Below are positions 40,155-49,484 of a stretch of 64,000 nt of DNA, piece by piece (the first letter of the stretch is position 1; each line of letters begins with the position of its first letter). The translations under genes were made by a program, and so were the position numbers. Origin of the DNA: Planomicrobium sp. CPCC 101110 (GTDB lineage Bacteria > Bacillota > Bacilli > Bacillales_A > Planococcaceae); NCBI RefSeq assembly GCF_007859395.1, contig NZ_VOHD01000009.1:124001-188000 (forward strand). The letters run 5' to 3'. The notes below the pieces were generated by a model that was not told the origin of the DNA, searched no databases, and was given only the letters and a program-made list of their open reading frames with translations.

Positions 40155-41333
40155 TTAATTTTCGATATCCCTGTGTTTAGCCATTATCCATTTATAGTAA
40201 AAAATGATTGCGATCAAGGCAACTGCCAGCGCCAGGTAAAGGTTCGAATACCCCATCAGCCCAGCAAGAACGCCAAGCGATACCGCACCGACCGCCATTC
40301 CGCTATCGAACAAAGCGAAAAACGTTCCTGTCGCATAACCGCTTCGATGTTTGTCGGCCGCTTGGATCGCCAAAGTCTGGAAACTCGGCAAAAGCGTCCC
40401 ATATCCAAGCCCTACCAGCGCCCCCGACAGTAAAAGCATCCACCAGGAGTGGGTGAAGCTCAATGCGAGGAGGCCGACTGCAAAAATGATACATGAAGGA
40501 ATGATGACAATGTCCGGTCCCCTCATGTCAAACAACCGTCCGGTGAACGGCCGCACCAACAACATTGCCACCGCATAAACGACAAAGAAAAAACTTGCCG
40601 TCTGAAGCAGCCCAAGCGATTCTGCATAAACCGAGATAAAGGTTATAATGCTGGCATACACAAAGGAAATCAAAAATCCTACACTGGCAACAGGCAGTGA
40701 TTTTATCTCTATAAAATCACTGAAGGCCAATTTTCGTTTTTCCGATTTGACGACCGGTTTTTCCTCTGCTCGAACGGACAAGGCGCAAAAAAAGCCGACT
40801 GCCATGATAATTCCGAAAATCAAAAAAATCGTCCGATACGCCACATGAGGCTGAAGCGTCAAAGCAAGGAATGGGCCGGCAACCACAGCCAAATTCATCG
40901 CAATGCCGTAATAGCCAAGCCCTTCCCCTCGCCGCTCAGGCGGAACAAGATCAGCCGCAATGGCTCCAGCAACAGTCGTCACCAAACTAAACCAAATGCC
41001 GTGAAAAAAGCGCAGCATCAAAAGCGCCGGCAGTTCTGCCGCGAATATATACAACAATGTACTGACTGCGAACATTAAGACGCTGAACGCCAATATTTTC
41101 CGTTTGCCAAATTTCTCTAGGATCAACCCTGCAAAAAAACGCATGATGATTGCGGATACCAGGAAAATCGAAACGGCAAAGCCGCTCTCAGCAGCCGTGC
41201 CGTCCAATCCTTCTGGATCCAGTACATAAATTGGCACCAGTGTCAGCAATGCATAGAACACGGCGAAAATAAAAAACGTGCTAATTGATATGTTAATGAA
41301 ACTCTTCGTCCAAATCGGAGGTTTTTCAGTCAT
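40155..41333 (-). CDS. MFS drug/efflux-type transporter (YwoG-like)
   Basis: A 392-residue major facilitator with 12 hydrophobic helices. The loop motif KFGKRKILAFSVLMF sits between helices 2 and 3 and a second copy (LFDMRGPDIVIIPSC) in the C-half. The start overlaps the end of the upstream MarR gene by 8 bases, as in B. subtilis ywoH-ywoG. A multidrug or metabolite exporter is likely; substrate unknown. Confidence 0.9.
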   Translation of the reverse strand: MTEKPPIWTKSFINISISTFFIFAVFYALLTLVPIYVLDPEGLDGTAAESGFAVSIFLVSAIIMRFFAGLILEKFGKRKILAFSVLMFAVSTLLYIFAAELPALLMLRFFHGIWFSLVTTVAGAIAADLVPPERRGEGLGYYGIAMNLAVVAGPFLALTLQPHVAYRTIFLIFGIIMAVGFFCALSVRAEEKPVVKSEKRKLAFSDFIEIKSLPVASVGFLISFVYASIITFISVYAESLGLLQTASFFFVVYAVAMLLVRPFTGRLFDMRGPDIVIIPSCIIFAVGLLALSFTHSWWMLLLSGALVGLGYGTLLPSFQTLAIQAADKHRSGYATGTFFALFDSGMAVGAVSLGVLAGLMGYSNLYLALAVALIAIIFYYKWIMAKHRDIEN

Positions 41334-41757
41334 TCCTTACATCCTTTTCTTTTGCTTCCGCTCCAAGTTTTCGCATCAAAGCAATCAGTTGCAGCTGTTC
41401 ATCTTCTGTCAGATCGGACAACAGCCGTTCTTCCAATTCCGTGACCCGTCGTTCAATTTTCGGCAGCAGCTTTTTCGCCCGGCCTGAAAGATCCACAATT
41501 CGTTCCCGTTTGTCCGTCCCTTCCCGCCGCACAATCCAATCGCTTTGTTCCAGCCGGACAATAGTACGCGTCACCGTAGGCGCTTCAACATTCAAATACT
41601 GCCATATATCTTTTTGCGCCATAGCCCCGAATTGCTTCAGGCAAAAAAGAATCGACCATTGCGAGCTGTACAAGCCGAACTCCTTCAACACTTCATTTAC
41701 CTCTTTTACAGACAATCGCGATGTTTGATGGATTTCATGAAACAATAAATTCCGCAT
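41326..41757 (-). CDS. MarR family regulator (YwoH-like)
   Basis: A 143-residue MarR protein (FGAMAQKDIWQYLNVEAPTVTRTIVRLEQSDWIVRREGTDKRERIVDLSGRAKKLL: recognition helix and wing). It most likely controls the overlapping MFS transporter gene. The ATG at 41757 has GAGGTGGG 9 bases upstream. The palindrome TTACCTAAGTAA lies 23 bases before the start. Confidence 0.9.
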   Translation of the reverse strand: MRNLLFHEIHQTSRLSVKEVNEVLKEFGLYSSQWSILFCLKQFGAMAQKDIWQYLNVEAPTVTRTIVRLEQSDWIVRREGTDKRERIVDLSGRAKKLLPKIERRVTELEERLLSDLTEDEQLQLIALMRKLGAEAKEKDVRND

Positions 41758-41779
41758 AAAACATCCCACCTCTAATTAT

Positions 41780-41791
41780 TTACCTAAGTAA
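41780..41791. promoter_or_regulatory. Possible MarR operator
   Basis: TTAC-CTAA-GTAA, a short inverted repeat in a TAAGTAAGTATA context directly upstream of the MarR-MFS start. Confidence 0.4.
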
Positions 41792-41843
41792 GTATATCGC
41801 CCGTCGGCGGGCAAGTAAAGAGATTATTTCGATAAGCAAAATA

Positions 41844-41878
41844 AAAAAGGCTTTCGGAAATTTTCCGATAGCCTTTTT
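41844..41878 (-). terminator. Terminator near CoA transferase gene
   Basis: AAAAGGCT-TTCGGAAA / TTTCCGAT-AGCCTTTT hairpin with T runs on both sides, about 70 bases past the stop of the CoA transferase. Confidence 0.8.
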
Positions 41879-41879
41879 C

Positions 41880-41922
41880 ATTTGGCTCCAGATGGACCGA
41901 AAGCGTCGCTCTGAAGCCAAAT
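41880..41922 (-). terminator. Second hairpin after CoA transferase gene
   Basis: ATTTGGCTCCAG / CTGAAGCCAAAT with a 19-base loop. Lacks a long T run, so it may be an RNA 3' stabiliser rather than a terminator. Confidence 0.45.
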
Positions 41923-41945
41923 GGAGAAGTATCTAGATTTTATTG

Positions 41946-43214
41946 TCAAATCAGGATTCCACGTTTTTTTGCTTCAAACAGCAGTTCTTCACGGAAGTCC
42001 GGATGCGCAATTCCGATCAAGCGCTTGGCGCGTTCAGAGAGCGACACGCCGTGAAGGCGCGCAATACCGTATTCCGTCACAATATTATCGACGTCATTTT
42101 TTCCTGTTGTAACAACAGACCCTGGAGCCAAATCCAGTTTGATCCGAGAAATGGAATCGTTTTTTGCCGTCGACTGCAGGCAAATATAGCCTTTGCCGTT
42201 TTCGGCGAACCGGACGCCTCTCGCGAAATCGATTTGGCCGCCGCTTGATGAATAGTATTTCCCGCCTACCGTTTCTGAAGCGCATTGGCCGAACAGATCC
42301 ACTTCCGTAGTCGCGTTGATCGACACAATGTTTTTTTCTTTAGCAATTTCTCGAGGGTCATTGACCAAGCTGACCGGAAGAAATTCGACCCCTGGGTTAT
42401 TGTCGATAAAATCATATAATTTCTTCGTTCCGTAAGCGAATGTCGCAATGATTTTCCCGGGATGGGTGAATTTCCGCGTTCCATCCACTGCCCCCGCGTT
42501 CACCAAATCGACGATGCCATCCGGCAGCATTTCCGTGTGAATCCCTAGATGGCGATGGTCCTTCAACATGCTGATGACCGCATTCGGCACCGAGCCGATG
42601 CCGATCTGCAGCGTATCCCCATTTTCTATATCTGCGGTTACGGATGCCGCAATGCGAATATCTTTTTCGCCAATTTGAGATGATTTTTCTTCAAGAAGTG
42701 TTGCATTGTGCTCAACGTAGCCGGCGATTTGGCTGATATGGATTTGATTGCGCCCATAAGTCCTTGGCATCTGGTTGTTCACCTCCAGCACAAAAGGAAC
42801 TGTGCCGATAAATTCCGCAACATAGTCCGCCTGCGTTCCCAACGTAAAATAGCCATGCTCGTCCATTGGGGAAACGACAGTCATAATCATCGACATTTTT
42901 GTTATTTTCTTCAGCATTCTCGGCACTTCATGGAAATTGTTTGGCACAAGCTCCAATTTCGCTTGCTGATAGACTTTTCTTGTGGCTCCGCTGAGAAAAT
43001 ACGAGACGTGCTTCAATTGTTCAAATCGTCCTTCAATATAAGGCCTGGGGCGCAAAGCTAACATTTGATGAATAGTTACGCCCTTCAATTTTTCAGCATG
43101 TTCTTCCAATAGGTCAAGCAACCGGATCGGCTCCCCGTTCGCTATTGGAATGATGATATCTGCTCCCGGCTCAATCAAGCCGATCAAATCTGGAATACTC
43201 AACTTTTTGGCCAT
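41946..43214 (-). CDS. Acetyl-CoA hydrolase/CoA-transferase family protein
   Basis: A 422-residue family I-type CoA transferase of the acetyl-CoA hydrolase/4-hydroxybutyrate CoA-transferase group. The glutamate loop SINATTEVDLFGQCASE supplies the catalytic Glu, and GSGGQIDFARG-like sequence (SSSGGQIDFARGVRF) follows, with NDVDNIVTEYGIARLHG near the end. It exchanges CoA between acyl groups in the cytoplasm; substrate unclear. Stands alone. Confidence 0.9.
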   Translation of the reverse strand: MAKKLSIPDLIGLIEPGADIIIPIANGEPIRLLDLLEEHAEKLKGVTIHQMLALRPRPYIEGRFEQLKHVSYFLSGATRKVYQQAKLELVPNNFHEVPRMLKKITKMSMIMTVVSPMDEHGYFTLGTQADYVAEFIGTVPFVLEVNNQMPRTYGRNQIHISQIAGYVEHNATLLEEKSSQIGEKDIRIAASVTADIENGDTLQIGIGSVPNAVISMLKDHRHLGIHTEMLPDGIVDLVNAGAVDGTRKFTHPGKIIATFAYGTKKLYDFIDNNPGVEFLPVSLVNDPREIAKEKNIVSINATTEVDLFGQCASETVGGKYYSSSGGQIDFARGVRFAENGKGYICLQSTAKNDSISRIKLDLAPGSVVTTGKNDVDNIVTEYGIARLHGVSLSERAKRLIGIAHPDFREELLFEAKKRGILI

Positions 43215-43319
43215 TCAGCTTTCACTCCCGCTTCTGCTAATATCGTTAAATTTTATCATAGTTTCCTTTGTTTTCTCCTTCTCAAAATTGCTGTTTTTTT
43301 ATTTTTTTGCAAAACAAAA

Positions 43320-43342
43320 AGCCGTCATTTTTGCTGACGGCT
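43320..43342 (-). terminator. Terminator of 70-residue membrane protein gene
   Basis: AGCCGTCA / TGACGGCT hairpin, TTTTTGTTTTG tail; overlaps the stop codon. Confidence 0.88.
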
Positions 43343-43537
43343 CCGTTGTATAACACTGAAAATTATTCCTCCTATGCCAAATGCCGCCATCACTCCCCAT
43401 AAAATCAGCAAGACGGTGGAACCTATCCCTGGGGAGCCTTCGGAATTCGCATAAAACTGGAGGCCGAAAAAAGCTAGGCTTATGGCTGCGATGGCAGCAA
43501 AATAAATGATTCGGCCTTTAAAACTAAAATTTTTCAT
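43325..43537 (-). CDS. Small two-helix membrane protein, unknown function
   Basis: A 70-residue protein with two hydrophobic helices (IIYFAAIAAISLAFFGLQFY and STVLLILWGVMAAFGIGGIIF) and a basic C-terminus. AAGGAG lies 8 bases before the ATG. It follows the 218-residue membrane protein gene by 27 bases, so they may form an operon. No family recognised. Confidence 0.7.
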   Translation of the reverse strand: MKNFSFKGRIIYFAAIAAISLAFFGLQFYANSEGSPGIGSTVLLILWGVMAAFGIGGIIFSVIQRSRQQK

Positions 43538-43564
43538 AGAAAAACTCCTTTGAATGGGTGCGAT

Positions 43565-44221
43565 TTACCGTCGCACTTTAGTCGATTCCAAGTGGGCTTT
43601 GGTCCAAACAAGCGTGACAAGCAAGAACAATTCGAACGCATTCGTTGCGGCCGAACTCTCTAAGGGCATCGGGACAGCGCTGCCGATAACCATCACAACC
43701 GAACCGGCCAGCATCCATTTCCAGCCTGTAAGCCTCCAAAGGACAGCGCCTGAAAAGATGAGTACAGCTGTCAACAGCAGCACCATGACTGGCGGGCCAG
43801 TCGCCGGGTCAGCAGAAACATAGCGCACGACCCCATATTCACTCGCGCTTTTCAAATCCAGATGGACTGTTTCAAGCACAAACTCAATTGCAATCAGAGC
43901 CAGCGTACATAATACAGCCCCAGCCAGAACCGGCGCTTTTTTCACCCATTCCACGCCAGCCCGATCCAATGCACCCCATGAAAACAAGACAAGCGTCGGC
44001 GTCAATAAAGCATGAATCCAGAAGCGGGGCCTGCTCAAGCTTTCCAGCAGCGCTCCTTCCCCAATGAATTTGCCGAGCGCGATAATGCCGTTATCGTAAA
44101 TAAGGCCAAGCACCACTAAAAACACAAACGACATCATGTTCCATGTTTTCTGCTGTCCCATCCCCCATATCAGCAATAGGAGATATGCCGCCGCAAAGAA
44201 AAAATAAAGAAATGTATCCAT
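43565..44221 (-). CDS. Multi-pass membrane protein, unknown function
   Basis: A 218-residue protein with about six to seven hydrophobic helices from the N-terminus (MDTFLYFFFAAAYLLLLIWG) onward, short loops, no charged active site visible. ATG at 44221 with AAGGGG upstream. Possibly co-transcribed with the 70-residue membrane protein gene. I cannot name a family with confidence. Confidence 0.75.
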   Translation of the reverse strand: MDTFLYFFFAAAYLLLLIWGMGQQKTWNMMSFVFLVVLGLIYDNGIIALGKFIGEGALLESLSRPRFWIHALLTPTLVLFSWGALDRAGVEWVKKAPVLAGAVLCTLALIAIEFVLETVHLDLKSASEYGVVRYVSADPATGPPVMVLLLTAVLIFSGAVLWRLTGWKWMLAGSVVMVIGSAVPMPLESSAATNAFELFLLVTLVWTKAHLESTKVRR

Positions 44222-44316
44222 GTTTTCCCCTTCCAGAACCGAACTCTTACTTTTGTCATTCACTATTCAAGAAGGATCTAAACACTAAAGAAATTTCGAT
44301 CTCTTAACTCAGCTGT

Positions 44317-47300
44317 TTATTTCAGCAAAAAGCGCGTCTGGCTATAGCCTTCTTTCGACTTTTTCACTTCCAAAATCGCCGGGATAGCGGATTTCAATTC
44401 CTGGACATGGGAAATGACCCCGATCATCCGTCCAGACTTCTGCAAATCAATCAATGTCTCAATGGATTTGTTCAATGATTCTTCATCAAGCGAACCGAAT
44501 CCTTCGTCGATAAACATTGTGTCAATCGACACACCGCCTTGGAAGCTTTGGATAACATCGGCCATGCCAAGAGCGAGACATAGAGAAGCATTGAACTTTT
44601 CTCCGCCCGACATGGTTTTGACGTCGCGCGTCTGCCCGGTATACGAGTCGTAGACATCAAGCCCCAATCCGCTTTGTTTGCCCCGCGCTTCCTGGCGGTC
44701 GCTGCGGATCAAGTAGAACTGGCCATTTGATAATTCCCTCAAACGCTCGTTGGCTGAATGGATAATCTGTTCCAAGTATTCAATCTGCAAATACCGTTCA
44801 AAGGAAATTTTTTGCGGGTTTTGGCCGCGAATCATATCATGCAAATCGGCAATTCTGCTCATTTCCTGCTCAGCCTGCGCCGCTTGTTCGGTTGCTTGCG
44901 CAATTTTGCCCATCAAAGCCACCGCTGTCTTTTCAAACTCTTTGGAGTAGTTTAATTGGGCAAAAGCCTGTTCATAGACGCGTTTCAATTCAGCCAATTC
45001 AGCTTCAAGTTCCGCCGAATTGGTTTTTTCACGCCCTGCAAGCAAAGTTTCCAGCTCCCTGACTTGCTCAATCAATGTATGCCTGCTTTGCTTATAGGCC
45101 TCGAGCTCTTTTTTCAGCGCAGCTTGTGCGGATTCCGTCAATTTCGCCTGCTGATAAACTGATTCCGATTCAAACGACGACTTTTGAAGAGCCGCATTAA
45201 ATTGTTCTCCTGCCTGTACTTTTTTGTTTTTCACTTCTTCGGCTGTTCCCACAGCATGCTCGAGCGCTGCTGCTGTAGAAGCTTTTATTTCTTTCGCCGA
45301 TTGGAAACGCTCCTGCGCTTGTGCCCATAGTTTCTCAAGCTGATCTTTTTCGGCCGAAGCTTGGCGGATGTTCTTTTCCAGGACAGCAAGAACCCGAATC
45401 TCCTCTGGAATCGACATTAACTGCTGTTCAAAAACGGCTGTTGCTGTCTCAAACGCTGCCCGTTGTTTCTGCATGGCCGCTGAGGCATCTCCTTTTCGCC
45501 GTTCCAGCTGTTCCACTTGGCGGGCCAATTGGCTGAGGTTTTCTTTTAAAGTGCGCAGTTCTTGTTTGTCTTTTTGCAATTCCCCGACTTCTGCATCCAG
45601 CGCTTTTCGTTCCGCCTCAAGACCTGGATATTCCTCTTCTGTCCGATCGGGATTCCATCCGAAGCTGCGCGCTTCCGCTTTCTTCTCGTCCAACTGTTCG
45701 GCCAATGCATTCAAACGTGCCGATGCGTTGCGGAATCGGCTGTCTGCTCCGTCGAGTTTGGCCTTCTCCAGATCAAGCTGCTCTTTTGCAACCGCTGATC
45801 CATGCGCCGCACTGATCTTATTCGGATGCTCAAGACTTCCGCATACCGGGCATGCTTCACCTTCGTGCAATTGCTCCGCCAGCACTCTCGCCTGGTCAGC
45901 GAACCATTTCGCTTCAAGCTCTGCATAATGGGCAGCAGCTTGCCTGTACGCCGTTTCCAATGTCCGGCTTTCCTTCTCCAGTTTTGTCCAGCTGCTTTGA
46001 GCGGCAAGCAAAGATGCGGCAATACGGCACTTCTCTTTCAATTCTGCCAAGCGTTCATTTTTCCCGTCAAAAGCTTCAACTTTCTGTTCCAGCTCTGCCG
46101 CTTGCAGCGCTATCTTCTCGAGGACCCGCTTTTCAGTCTGCCAAGTTTCTTCAGCTGATTCCGCTTCCGCTGCCACTTGTTTTGCCAGCGTTTCAAGACG
46201 CTCGAGTTCTGCCCTTTTCCCATCCAACTCCTGTACTGCAGGAAGTTTGTTCTGCAGTTCAAGAATTTTTCTGTGAAGCTGTTCCCGCTCCCCTTGGCGT
46301 TTTTCCTGCACACAAAATTCCGCTTCCGATCTCTTCCATTGATCAAGAGCAGTCTGCGCATTTGCCCGGGCTGCTTTTAGAAGTTCCAGTTTCTCAAGTT
46401 CATCGTTCTGCAGCTCTTTAAAAAAGCTTTCCAGCCCTTCAATCAAACTTGCGCGCTCAGCCTGCTGCAAATGCCGTTCTTTTTCTTCAAAAACTGGAAG
46501 TTCGGCTGTCATCTGCTCGAGCCGCTCCCCTTTTTGCGCCAACTCGTCGAAACGGTCATTCCATTGCTTCGCCTCATGAAAAAGCTGCTGCTTTTCTGCA
46601 TGCCGCTGATAAGCGGTTTGGTACGCCACTTTATCCGAAGCAATTTTTCCTTCGTAGAATTCCGCTTCCTGTCCAAGGGCTGCCATCACTTGATGGACAT
46701 TGTAATGGTCGCGTGAAAGCAGCTCGAAAATCGCTGAATCCCGGTCGGGAAGCGAGGCTGCAATGTTCCGGATATGGCTTGCTAAAACCTGTTCTTCCAA
46801 TTGGAACGCTTTTGACGCTTCATCTTTCTTTTGCTTTAATCGTTCACTGATCATTTTGTAGGGTTCGGTTTTGAAAATCTTCCGCAGAATCTCTTCTTTG
46901 TTGTCAGTTTCCGAAGTCAAAAGCTTGCGGAACTCCCCTTGCGGCAGCATGACAATTTGGCTGAACTGATTCTGGGTCAATCCTATGATTTCTTCTATCC
47001 TGCGGTTGATTTCCGAAACGATTTGCCGCTCGACGCATGGTTTTTCCCCGCCTTCGCATTTCTCGAAAAATTCATAGCGTTCACCAGTCGCACTTTTATT
47101 TCCTTTTTTCACATGGCCCATCTGGCGTAAAATCCGGTACACCTTGTTATGTATCTCGAATTCCATTTCGACGCACGTATGCGTTCCATCGTCAGCGAAG
47201 TCACTCCGCAAAATCCTTGAGTCGCTGCGGTCCGATCCGCTTGCCGATCCGTAAAGCGCAAAACAGATCCCATCAAAAATCGTGGTCTTCCCTGAGCCGG

Positions 47301-47409
47301 TGCTGCCCGAGATGACAAACAACTGATTGCCTTGCAAATCGGCAAAATCAATCACTTCTGTTTGCTTGTATGGGCCGAACGCGGTCAGTTTTAGTTTTAA
47401 GGGTCTCAT
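44317..47409 (-). CDS. sbcC: SbcC, ATPase subunit of SbcCD nuclease
   Basis: A 1030-residue SMC-like ATPase of usual length. Walker A GSTGSGKTT at residues 35-43, long coiled coils either side of a zinc hook (CPVC, Cys520 and Cys523), and a C-terminal ABC signature MSGGEKFNASLCLALGMADVI with Walker B SIDTMFIDEGFGSLDE. With SbcD it cleaves hairpins and blocked DNA ends in repair and replication. Its start overlaps the sbcD stop (ATGA). Confidence 0.97.
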   Translation of the reverse strand: MRPLKLKLTAFGPYKQTEVIDFADLQGNQLFVISGSTGSGKTTIFDGICFALYGSASGSDRSDSRILRSDFADDGTHTCVEMEFEIHNKVYRILRQMGHVKKGNKSATGERYEFFEKCEGGEKPCVERQIVSEINRRIEEIIGLTQNQFSQIVMLPQGEFRKLLTSETDNKEEILRKIFKTEPYKMISERLKQKKDEASKAFQLEEQVLASHIRNIAASLPDRDSAIFELLSRDHYNVHQVMAALGQEAEFYEGKIASDKVAYQTAYQRHAEKQQLFHEAKQWNDRFDELAQKGERLEQMTAELPVFEEKERHLQQAERASLIEGLESFFKELQNDELEKLELLKAARANAQTALDQWKRSEAEFCVQEKRQGEREQLHRKILELQNKLPAVQELDGKRAELERLETLAKQVAAEAESAEETWQTEKRVLEKIALQAAELEQKVEAFDGKNERLAELKEKCRIAASLLAAQSSWTKLEKESRTLETAYRQAAAHYAELEAKWFADQARVLAEQLHEGEACPVCGSLEHPNKISAAHGSAVAKEQLDLEKAKLDGADSRFRNASARLNALAEQLDEKKAEARSFGWNPDRTEEEYPGLEAERKALDAEVGELQKDKQELRTLKENLSQLARQVEQLERRKGDASAAMQKQRAAFETATAVFEQQLMSIPEEIRVLAVLEKNIRQASAEKDQLEKLWAQAQERFQSAKEIKASTAAALEHAVGTAEEVKNKKVQAGEQFNAALQKSSFESESVYQQAKLTESAQAALKKELEAYKQSRHTLIEQVRELETLLAGREKTNSAELEAELAELKRVYEQAFAQLNYSKEFEKTAVALMGKIAQATEQAAQAEQEMSRIADLHDMIRGQNPQKISFERYLQIEYLEQIIHSANERLRELSNGQFYLIRSDRQEARGKQSGLGLDVYDSYTGQTRDVKTMSGGEKFNASLCLALGMADVIQSFQGGVSIDTMFIDEGFGSLDEESLNKSIETLIDLQKSGRMIGVISHVQELKSAIPAILEVKKSKEGYSQTRFLLK

Positions 47410-48572
47410 ACGTTCACCCCTTCTTTCTTATCGCTTTCTTCACTTAAGAATTCTTCCAGCACGTCTTTGAAAATCGCTTCTGTCTCTTCGGAAGCCGCTT
47501 CGCCTTTCACTTCTTCGTAAAATGCTTTGAACAGCGATAATGAATCCATTTTCCGGCGCACCCCGGCCCCGCTTTGCGCAGCAGTTCCCATAAAGCTTTT
47601 CCGCTCTACATGCATCGCATTCGGATAAACCGAACGAACTTTTTCCATCGGATACAAAATTGGAGAGTCATCCAGCAATTTGACAAAAACAAAGTCTTCA
47701 TTGAGCTCATGTTTCAGAATTTCTTCCATTGTCCCCTCAACCGTTCGCATATCGCGGTTTGGCACAAACAAGCGCTTTTCGACTGTCACTTGGCCGCTGG
47801 CATCCATATTTACTATATGAAACCCTTTTTGATGTTTTTCTTCAGAAATCGAATATTTCAAAGGCGATCCCGCGTAGCGGATCGTTTCATTCAAAACGTA
47901 ATGGGCTTTGTGCAAATGCCCAAGCGCGGTGTAGTGAAAGCTGTCAAAATGGTGCGCAGCCACATGTTCCGCCCCGCCGATCGATAATGGACGCTCTGAA
48001 TCACTTGTATTGTCTTCTTGTTCCCCGTGCGGCGTCACAAATGCATGGCCGACAAAAACGTGGCGGGCATTTGGATCGAGCGATTTCTTGATGGTGCCGG
48101 TGATCGCTTTCATGGCGTCATTATGGGAACGGATTTCCGGATCTTCAAAGGCGTATTTAACCAGCGAAGGATCGGTGTACGGGACGAGATGAAAATGGAC
48201 TTCCCCATGTTCATCTTTCAAGATGACCGGCTCATGTTCTTTTTGGACATGTCCAGCAATATGGATGCCGTTCATCTTCATAATGCGGCTGCCAAAATTC
48301 AAGCGGCCTGGACTGTCGTGGTTTCCCGCTACAGCGAGTACCGGGGTGTTTAAACCCAGGACGATTTTGGCCAATACCTCATCGAGCAGATTGACGGCAT
48401 CGGTCGGCGGCACTGCCCGGTCATACAAATCTCCGGCAACGATCACCGCGTCAGGTTTTTCTTCTTCTATGGCAGCGATCAGTTGGTTCAAGACAAGACG
48501 CTGTTCTTCTGTCATATAGACGCCTTGGATCAGTTTTCCTAAATGCCAGTCGGCAGTATGAAAAAACTTCAT
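47406..48572 (-). CDS. sbcD: SbcD, exonuclease subunit of SbcCD
   Basis: A 388-residue calcineurin-like phosphoesterase with motifs HTADWHLGK, VAGDLYDRAVPP, AVAGNHDSPGR, FVGHAF and TALGHLHKA. Mre11 homologue that binds Mn2+ and cuts DNA ends, partnered with SbcC. ATG at 48572 behind AAAGGGG. Promoter region contains a LexA-like box just after a TATAAT -10. Confidence 0.97.
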   Translation of the reverse strand: MKFFHTADWHLGKLIQGVYMTEEQRLVLNQLIAAIEEEKPDAVIVAGDLYDRAVPPTDAVNLLDEVLAKIVLGLNTPVLAVAGNHDSPGRLNFGSRIMKMNGIHIAGHVQKEHEPVILKDEHGEVHFHLVPYTDPSLVKYAFEDPEIRSHNDAMKAITGTIKKSLDPNARHVFVGHAFVTPHGEQEDNTSDSERPLSIGGAEHVAAHHFDSFHYTALGHLHKAHYVLNETIRYAGSPLKYSISEEKHQKGFHIVNMDASGQVTVEKRLFVPNRDMRTVEGTMEEILKHELNEDFVFVKLLDDSPILYPMEKVRSVYPNAMHVERKSFMGTAAQSGAGVRRKMDSLSLFKAFYEEVKGEAASEETEAIFKDVLEEFLSEESDKKEGVNV

Positions 48573-48599
48573 GGTTTTTCCCCTTTCCATCATTAAAAA

Positions 48600-48622
48600 G
48601 AATATATGTTCGTTCCATTATA
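48600..48622 (-). promoter_or_regulatory. sbcDC promoter -10 with LexA-like box
   Basis: Minus strand: TATAAT (48622-48617) then CGAACATATATTCT region (48612-48600). The box matches 12 of 14 positions of the Bacillus LexA/DinR site CGAACATATGTTCG; the core has one mismatch (ATTC for GTTC). No strong -35 is visible. Confidence 0.55.
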
Positions 48623-48638
48623 CACGAAACCTGTTCGC

Positions 48639-48682
48639 TTGTTTCCTTTAAATAGATGGTTTATAATGAGAACAAACGTTCT
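48639..48682 (+). promoter_or_regulatory. Promoter of small WYL-like gene with LexA-type box
   Basis: TTGTTT (48639-48644), 17-base spacer, TATAAT (48662-48667), then AGAAC-AAAC-GTTCT (48669-48682), a perfect palindrome with the GAAC-N4-GTTC core of Gram-positive LexA boxes, overlapping the start point. Confidence 0.7.
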
Positions 48683-48701
48683 ATTAAAAGGAGTGAAAAT
48701 C

Positions 48702-48923
48702 ATGAAAGCACAGATCCTTAAAGCTTTTAAGCACCAACAGCTCATCGACATGATGTACATGGCAAACGACGGCTCCATCAGCAAGCGCCGGATTAAAATA
48801 TTGAAAGTGAGCGGCGATGCATTTCAGGCCTACTGCTTTCTGCGGAACAAGAAACGCACGTTTAAAGTGGATAATGTGCTTTCATTGATTCCTGTAACGC
48901 GAAAAGAACGGTTGATCATCTGA
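48702..48923 (+). CDS. Small WYL-like domain protein
   Basis: A 73-residue protein resembling a free-standing WYL module: IDMMYMANDGSISKRRIKILKVSGDAFQAYCFLRNKKRTFKVDNVLSLIPV, where the R-FK-DNVLS end matches the WYL consensus R.F..DRI. WYL domains bind ligands or single-stranded DNA in regulators. The ATG at 48702 has AAAGGAG; in-frame codons before it cover the promoter. Divergent from sbcDC with LexA-like boxes at both starts, so DNA damage control is inferred. Confidence 0.75.
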   Translation: MKAQILKAFKHQQLIDMMYMANDGSISKRRIKILKVSGDAFQAYCFLRNKKRTFKVDNVLSLIPVTRKERLII

Positions 48924-48975
48924 TTCGACCTCCAAATATGTTAAACTGAAAGAAATGGCTGTTGGAGGGATTAGC

Positions 48976-49416
48976 ATGAGATTGACTGTTTACCTGGCCG
49001 GAGAAATTCACAGCGCATGGCGCGAAGAACTCAAGAAAAAAGCATTGGCATTAAGGCTTCCTGTTGATTTTGTCGGACCCATGGAAAATCATGAGCGCTC
49101 GGACAATATCGGCGAAGAAATTCTTGGCAAACAGCCCAACGCGTTGGTCAAGGATATGACTGCCTCCAGTTTCAACAATCTGCGGACCGGCGTTTTGATC
49201 CATAAAGCGGATCTTGTCATCGCTTTTTTTGGCGAGCAGTATAAACAATGGAATACTGCCATGGATGCCAGTTCCGCAATTGCTGCCGGCAAGCCGCTGA
49301 TCATCATTCGACCCGAAAATCTGCACCATCCGTTAAAAGAGCTATCCCGAAAAGCGAGCGCTACTGTTGCTACCGTCGATCAAGCCCTCAAAGCCCTGTC
49401 ATATATTTTTGAATGA
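48976..49416 (+). CDS. ytoQ: YtoQ family protein (nucleoside 2-deoxyribosyltransferase-like fold)
   Basis: A 146-residue protein matching YtoQ: VYLAGEIHSAWREEL, FVGPMENHERSDNIGEEILG, IHKADLVIAFFGEQYKQWNTAMDASSAIAAGKPLIII. The NDT-like fold is suggested by the AGxI..W and D.A.A.G.P patterns; enzymatic role unproven. ATG at 48976 with GGAGGG 6 bases upstream. Ends in a strong terminator. Confidence 0.9.
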   Translation: MRLTVYLAGEIHSAWREELKKKALALRLPVDFVGPMENHERSDNIGEEILGKQPNALVKDMTASSFNNLRTGVLIHKADLVIAFFGEQYKQWNTAMDASSAIAAGKPLIIIRPENLHHPLKELSRKASATVATVDQALKALSYIFE

Positions 49417-49450
49417 AAAACCCGGCCACCTCTGAGATGGCCGGGTTTTT
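49416..49450. terminator. Terminator of ytoQ
   Basis: AAAAACCCGGCCA / TGGCCGGGTTTTT hairpin, overlapping the last base of the stop codon. Confidence 0.93.
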
Positions 49451-49484
49451 CGGGACTGATATTGGCTGGTGCACTTAAGGATTC

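Noticed and set aside
45368..45928. 186-codon plus-strand ORF in sbcC
   Set aside because: Ser/Ala-rich complement of coiled-coil codons; sbcC frame is certain.
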